From positions 205,553 through 269,552 of the forward strand of contig JAKLKO010000003.1 of the NCBI GenBank assembly GCA_023150615.1: a DNA stretch of 64,000 bases, in the 5' to 3' direction. The stretch comes from Phycisphaerae bacterium (GTDB taxonomy: Bacteria; Planctomycetota; Phycisphaerae; UBA1845; UTPLA1). This document shows positions 60,257 through 64,000 of the stretch, piece after piece. The first letter of the stretch is position 1. Every line of letters begins with the position of its first letter. The notes under the pieces are model-generated. The model had not been told where the DNA came from, ran no database searches, and worked only from the letters and a program-made list of their open reading frames with translations. A program made the translations under genes and the position numbers.

Positions 60257-60459
60257 TCGATCGCTACCTGTCTCGCGATCCGCTCGGCGCGGAGCATATC
60301 GCCGCCCGGGCTCCACGTAAAGCACGCGCGGCACGGCTCCAGATTCGCCCCGAGACTCGGCCGGGTGGCGCCGCACTCCGGGCACGGCCGGTCGCACGCC
60401 AGTCCCTCGCGCGAGTAGCCGCACTGCGGACAATCCTGCGGGACGCAGATGGACACCAT
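60247..60459 (-). CDS. small zinc-ribbon protein
   Basis: 70 residues from ATG at MVSICVPQDC. Cysteine pairs DCPQCGYSREGLACD and RPCPECGATRP form the zinc ribbon found widely in planctomycete proteins, followed by another pair (EPCRACF). No membrane segment. Function unknown. Its last 10 nt overlap the tRNA-Arg 5' end, which is unusual and leaves doubt about whether the annotated stop is used. Confidence 0.65.
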   Translation of the reverse strand: MVSICVPQDCPQCGYSREGLACDRPCPECGATRPSLGANLEPCRACFTWSPGGDMLRAERIARQVAIESP

Positions 60460-60514
60460 GGTCGTACGCCCGTGTGCCGACGCGGCCGGACCCTGCGGCC
60501 GCCGCGTCGGGCGG

Positions 60515-60964
60515 TCATTGTAGTCCGTTGTGAGGACCGGTTTCGTCTTCCACAACGGCTGTTGGCGGACACACCGCGCCGCATTCGGGGCAGACGCCGC
60601 TCGTGGTGCCACGGAGGGAGTAACCGCATTTCATGCAGATCGGCATTCCGCGACTATTCAACTGACGGCGAAGCGATTGATTGATGCGGTGGCGGAATGG
60701 TCGCAAGCCGCTCCAGCTAATCACTAGCACGGATCCGACAAGCAGCAACGCATTGGCCACGGTCGAGCGATGCAGACCGAGTTCCGGCCAAACGCGGTGG
60801 CGCAACCACGCGAACAATGCGAGACAACACGCTCCGTACACAGCGTAGGGCAACGACCGGTTCGTCACTTCCCGCGCCTTGGTCCGCGCCGCTTTACGCT
60901 CCGCGCGCGTATTGAACAGCAGCAGCTCCGGGAATCTCCGGCAAAGCCGGCCGTTGTCGTTCAT
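60515..60964 (-). CDS. membrane protein with planctomycete-type zinc ribbon
   Basis: 149 residues from ATG at MNDNGRLCRRF; an upstream frame exists. A basic N-terminus precedes two membrane helices (LPYAVYGACCLALFAWL and ANALLLVGSVLVISWSGL). A second basic stretch (FRHRINQSLRRQL) is followed by the ribbon ICMKCGYSLRGTTSGVCPEC. This CxxCGYsLrG-x(n)-CPECG module is a hallmark of planctomycete membrane proteins. Function unknown. The next small ribbon gene follows after 55 nt. Confidence 0.75.
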   Translation of the reverse strand: MNDNGRLCRRFPELLLFNTRAERKAARTKAREVTNRSLPYAVYGACCLALFAWLRHRVWPELGLHRSTVANALLLVGSVLVISWSGLRPFRHRINQSLRRQLNSRGMPICMKCGYSLRGTTSGVCPECGAVCPPTAVVEDETGPHNGLQ

Positions 60965-61115
60965 CGTGCCACGACAGGACCATCCTATCACGCGTCGCGA
61001 CCGGGCTGCGTCGACAAGCACCCCGTTGCCCGCCAGACCCGTCCCCCGATATCATCCCGGCCACGCGCGGCGCGGACTCGCCGCCGAACTCGGACCCCGG
61101 CCAACGGAAGGTGCC

Positions 61116-62378
61116 ATGAACACGCAGGAACACATCGCCATCGCGGAACAGTACGGAGCGCACAACTACCACCCGCTGCCCGTCGTCATCCAGTCCGGTC
61201 AGGGCTGCTGGGTCACCGACGTCGAAGGCCGACGATTCCTCGACATGCTCTCGGCCTACTCCGCGCTCAACTTCGGCTACTCGCACCCGCACCTGATCGA
61301 CGCCGCGATCGCGCAGCTCAAGAAATGCACCCTCACCTCGCGCGCCTTCCACAACGACCAGCTCGGCCCGTTCTGCAAGGAACTCTGCGAACTGTCCGGC
61401 TACGAGGCCGTCCTGCCGATGAACAGCGGCGCCGAGGCCTGCGAAACCGCCGTTAAGACCGCGCGCAAGTGGGGCTACAAGGTCAAGGGCATCGCGCAGA
61501 ACCAGGCCGAGATCATCTGCGCCAACAACAACTTCCACGGCCGCACCGTCACCATCATCAGCTTCAGCACCGATGCCCAGTACCGCGAAGGCTTCGGGCC
61601 TTACACGCCCGGGTTCCCGCTCATTCCGTTCGGCGATCCGGCGGCGCTCGAGCGCGCGATCACGAAGAACACCGTCGCGTTCTTCGTCGAGCCGATCCAG
61701 GCCGAGAGCGGCATCCTCGTTCCGCCCGACGGCTACCTCGCCAAGTGCCGCGAGATCTGCAAGAAGCACAACATCCTTTTCATCCTCGACGAGATCCAGA
61801 CCGGCCTCTGCCGCACCGGCACGCTCTTCGCCTGGCAGCACGAAGGCGCAGCCGCCCGACCGGACATGATGTGCCTCGGCAAGGCCCTCGGCGGCGGCGT
61901 CCTGCCCATCTCGGCCATCATCACGAGCTGGGACGTCATGAAGGTCTTCCAGCCCGGCGATCACGGCTCCACGTTCGGCGGCAATCCGTTCGCCTGCGCC
62001 GTGGCGCGGGCCGCCATGCACCTCATCAAGACGATGGGCCTCGCCGAGCGCGCCCGCGACATGGGCGAGTACTTCCGCGGCAAGCTCCGCGCCATCAACG
62101 CCCCGGCCGTCAAGGAAGTCCGCGGCCGCGGACTGCTCATCGGCGTCGAGATCAAGGACACCTACCCGCAGGCCCGCTGGTTCTGCGAACGGCTGATGGC
62201 CGAGGGGCTGCTCTGCAAGGACGCCCACGACCACGTGATCCGCTTTGCGCCGCCGCTGGTGATCGAGAAATCGGACATCGACTGGGCCATCGAGCGGATC
62301 GCGAAGGTGCTTCCGTCGGCGCAGCCGCTTTCGGCCGACGGCGGCCGCAAGCCCGCCATGGCCGGCGCCGGTCACTGA
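61116..62378 (+). CDS. rocD: ornithine aminotransferase
   Basis: 420 residues from an ATG with GGAAGG about five bases upstream. PLP enzyme moving the delta-amino group of ornithine to 2-oxoglutarate. Class III motifs: NYHPLPVVIQSGQGCWVTD, FHGRTVTIISFSTD, the Asp-containing LFILDEIQTGLCRTG, the PLP-lysine region MCLGKALGGGVLPISA and GDHGSTFGGNPFACAVA. The HNYHPLPVV start is specific for ornithine aminotransferase among class III enzymes. The C-terminus has a short Ala/Gly extension. Confidence 0.94.
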   Translation: MNTQEHIAIAEQYGAHNYHPLPVVIQSGQGCWVTDVEGRRFLDMLSAYSALNFGYSHPHLIDAAIAQLKKCTLTSRAFHNDQLGPFCKELCELSGYEAVLPMNSGAEACETAVKTARKWGYKVKGIAQNQAEIICANNNFHGRTVTIISFSTDAQYREGFGPYTPGFPLIPFGDPAALERAITKNTVAFFVEPIQAESGILVPPDGYLAKCREICKKHNILFILDEIQTGLCRTGTLFAWQHEGAAARPDMMCLGKALGGGVLPISAIITSWDVMKVFQPGDHGSTFGGNPFACAVARAAMHLIKTMGLAERARDMGEYFRGKLRAINAPAVKEVRGRGLLIGVEIKDTYPQARWFCERLMAEGLLCKDAHDHVIRFAPPLVIEKSDIDWAIERIAKVLPSAQPLSADGGRKPAMAGAGH

Positions 62379-62436
62379 CCGCCGAACTCGGTCGCGCATG
62401 GTGTCGCGGCATCGGTATGGCGGTGCGCCGCTGCGA

Positions 62437-62466
62437 TTGCCCCGCGCGATGACCGCGGACTATACT
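62437..62466 (+). promoter_or_regulatory. candidate promoter of the DinB-like gene
   Basis: TTGCCC (62437-62442), 18-nt spacer, TATACT (62461-62466). The predicted leader of about 40 nt carries a GGAGG. Confidence 0.45.
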
Positions 62467-62511
62467 CACCCCCGAACGAACCCGAACATCGACGAACGGA
62501 GGGACTGCGCC

Positions 62512-63003
62512 ATGACCCCGACCCAACTGTTGCTCAATCAGCTCGGTACGAGCACGTGGCTCATCGAGCAGGCCGTCAAGGACCTGTCCGACGCCGACGC
62601 CCGCTACCAGCCCGCACCGGGACTGAACCACGCGGTATGGATCCTCATGCACCTTGCATCGACCGAGGACGGCATGCTCAGCAAGCTGGCCGGACGCAAG
62701 AGCGAATTCCCTGCTGACCTCGCCGCGCGCTACGGCGGCGGCACGTCGCCCGATCCGAAAGACACGATGACCCGCGACCAGGCCCTGCGGCACTTCACCG
62801 AGACCCGACAACGGACGATGCGCATCGTGCCCGAGATTTCTGCCGGCGACTGGGACAAGCCCGCGCCGGCCGGCTTTCCGCCGATGTTCAAGACCGTCGG
62901 AGAATGTCTCGGCCTGCTGCCCACGCATTCGTTCTGGCACTTCGGCCAGCTTCTGGTCAATCGTCGGATGTTGAACAAGCCGACGATCCTCGGCCCGGGC
63001 TGA
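62512..63003 (+). CDS. DinB-like four-helix metal-binding protein
   Basis: 163 residues from an ATG with GGAGG nine bases upstream. Four-helix DinB-2 pattern with conserved His: LNHAVWILMHLASTEDGM and LLPTHSFWHFGQLLVNRRM. Related proteins are thiol-dependent S-transferases or DNA-damage-inducible proteins of unknown role. Function here is not assigned. It precedes dapF by 22 nt and may be cotranscribed. Confidence 0.8.
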   Translation: MTPTQLLLNQLGTSTWLIEQAVKDLSDADARYQPAPGLNHAVWILMHLASTEDGMLSKLAGRKSEFPADLAARYGGGTSPDPKDTMTRDQALRHFTETRQRTMRIVPEISAGDWDKPAPAGFPPMFKTVGECLGLLPTHSFWHFGQLLVNRRMLNKPTILGPG

Positions 63004-63025
63004 TCGCGCCCGGCGAAAGATCGAC

Positions 63026-63892
63026 ATGCCGATCGCCTTCGCCAAGATGCACGGGTTGGGCAACGACTACGTGTACGTGGACGGCTTCGCGCAATCGCTC
63101 GACGGCCTCGATGCGCCCGCGCTCGCGCGGGCGATCAGTGATCGGCACCGCGGCGTCGGCAGCGACGGGCTGATTCTCGTCGCTCCGCCCACCGTACCGG
63201 CCGACGTTCGGATGGAGATGTTCAACGCCGATGGCTCGCGCGGCGAGATGTGCGGCAACGGCATCCGCTGCGTCGCGAAGTACGCCCTCGATCACGGCCT
63301 GGTTCCTGCAAAGCCGGGTGCGTCGCAATCGATCCGCGTGCAGACCGACCGCGGCGTGCTGACGCTCGATTGCCGCCGCGAATCGGGCCGCGTTACGCAG
63401 GTCCGCGTCGACATGGGCCGGCCGATCCTCGACCCGCGCGAGATTCCGACGCGGCTCGGCACGACGCGTTGTGTGGCCGAGGGGCTGGAGGTCGGCGGTC
63501 GCCCGTGGTCCATCACCTGCGTGTCGATGGGCAACCCGCACGCGGTCCTGTTTGTCGATGACGTCGCAGCGATCGACCTGGAGCGGCTCGGGCCGCAGTT
63601 CGAGCATCACGCGGCGTTCCCGAAACGCGTCAATTCGCACGTCGCGATGGCGATCTCGCGTCGTGAGGTCCGCATGCGGACGTGGGAGCGCGGCGCCGGC
63701 CTGACGCAGGCCTGCGGCACGGGCGCCTGCGCGGTCCTGGTGGCCGGCGTGCTGGAAGGCAGGCTCGATCGTCGTGCGATCGTGCACCTGCCCGGCGGCG
63801 ATCTCGATGTGGAATGGCCCGCGGACGATGCCCCGGTCTTCCAGACCGGCCCGGCGGTCGAGGTCTTCTCCGGCGTCTGGCCCGATGCGTAA
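63026..63892 (+). CDS. dapF: diaminopimelate epimerase
   Basis: 288 residues. Converts LL- to meso-diaminopimelate for lysine and peptidoglycan. Both catalytic cysteines are present: EMCGNGIRC (C76) and QACGTGACA (C230). Also KMHGLGNDYVYVDG, MFNADGSRGE, MGNPHAVLFVDD and RVNSHVAMA. Length is typical. Its last 21 codons are encoded again in the direct repeat that ends the window. Confidence 0.96.
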   Translation: MPIAFAKMHGLGNDYVYVDGFAQSLDGLDAPALARAISDRHRGVGSDGLILVAPPTVPADVRMEMFNADGSRGEMCGNGIRCVAKYALDHGLVPAKPGASQSIRVQTDRGVLTLDCRRESGRVTQVRVDMGRPILDPREIPTRLGTTRCVAEGLEVGGRPWSITCVSMGNPHAVLFVDDVAAIDLERLGPQFEHHAAFPKRVNSHVAMAISRREVRMRTWERGAGLTQACGTGACAVLVAGVLEGRLDRRAIVHLPGGDLDVEWPADDAPVFQTGPAVEVFSGVWPDA

Positions 63893-64000
63893 TCACTCAC
63901 AACGGGCCACTTTCAATCGACCGCCTCGGCCGCCATACCCCGGTCTTCCAGACCGGCCCGGCGGTCGAGGTCTTCTCCGGCGTCTGGCCCGATGCGTAAT
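63831..64000 (+). repeat. 63-bp direct repeat of the dapF 3' end
   Basis: Bases 63831-63893 recur identically at 63938-64000, offset 107, with a 44-nt unrelated spacer. The repeat covers the last 20 dapF codons, the stop and one following base. The match runs to the last base of the window, so its true length is unknown. Because the offset is not a multiple of three, the second copy lies in a different frame from dapF. Nothing else in the window has such a long exact repeat. Confidence 0.95.

Noticed and set aside
60894..62399. 501-codon open frame antisense to the ornithine aminotransferase gene
   Set aside because: Shadow; product is compositionally biased and domainless.

Overview
The window is a GC-rich bacterial chromosome segment of about 64 kb with compact, mostly housekeeping gene content. 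It looks like a planctomycete or a close relative, though no rRNA is present to settle this. The strongest clue is a pair of small proteins next to a tRNA-Arg gene that carry the CxxCGYsLrG...CPECG zinc ribbon typical of Planctomycetota. Supporting clues are LpxD (a lipid A, diderm envelope), many Sec, Tat and lipoprotein signal peptides, MqnA (the futalosine route to menaquinone) and a class III PHA synthase. I saw no phage, IS element, CRISPR array or obvious defence island.

Layout. 1-3.8 kb: end of an FtsX/MacB-type ABC permease, then an exported thioredoxin-like protein and an exported isoaspartyl methyltransferase. 4.1-9.9 kb: a complete isc operon in E. coli order (iscR-iscS-iscU-iscA-hscB-hscA-fdx, no iscX) for Fe-S cluster assembly. 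10-15.7 kb: Tat-type Fe/Mn superoxide dismutase, a COG2509 flavoprotein, a Spy-like periplasmic protein, an M48 membrane protease and ClpS. 15.7-19.3 kb: a large MscK-like mechanosensitive channel. 19.4-26.7 kb: a surface-glycan cluster with a GT2, asparagine synthase, two GT4 enzymes and a fused CMP-sialate synthetase/sialate synthase. 26.8-32.5 kb: an HDOD signalling protein, then a polyhydroxyalkanoate module (phaR divergent from phasin, a PhaE/phasin-like gene and class III phaC) and an LCAT-like lipoprotein.

32.5-46 kb: 4Fe-4S ferredoxin, cysteine hydrolase, an unknown lipoprotein, a 54-residue small protein, a methyltransferase, two convergent SpoIIE/PP2C phosphatases, a radical-SAM-like protein with an atypical Cys motif, LpxD, an alpha/beta-hydrolase, a DUF922-like HExxH protein, an ABC-2 exporter and a C45-family hydrolase. 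46.4-53.2 kb: recA, divergent from an ECF sigma/anti-sigma pair, followed by a PDZ protein with an Asp/His-rich segment, rpoN and a DUF1460 lipoprotein. 53.4-64 kb: an M16 protease, a 50-residue membrane peptide, mqnA, an ACE-like M2 peptidase, an MBL-fold hydrolase, tRNA-Arg(CCG), two zinc-ribbon proteins, ornithine aminotransferase, a DinB-like protein and dapF. The window ends in a 63-bp direct repeat of the dapF 3' end.

No single undescribed system stands out. The best leads are the zinc-finger HscB inside a full isc operon, the NeuA-NeuB fusion, the CX4CX2C radical-SAM-like protein, the symmetric GCACAAA sites between phaR and the phasin gene, apparent leaderless promoters, two unlisted small proteins and the terminal direct repeat. 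Long antisense reading frames are common here because of GC-rich third positions. I treated them as shadows.
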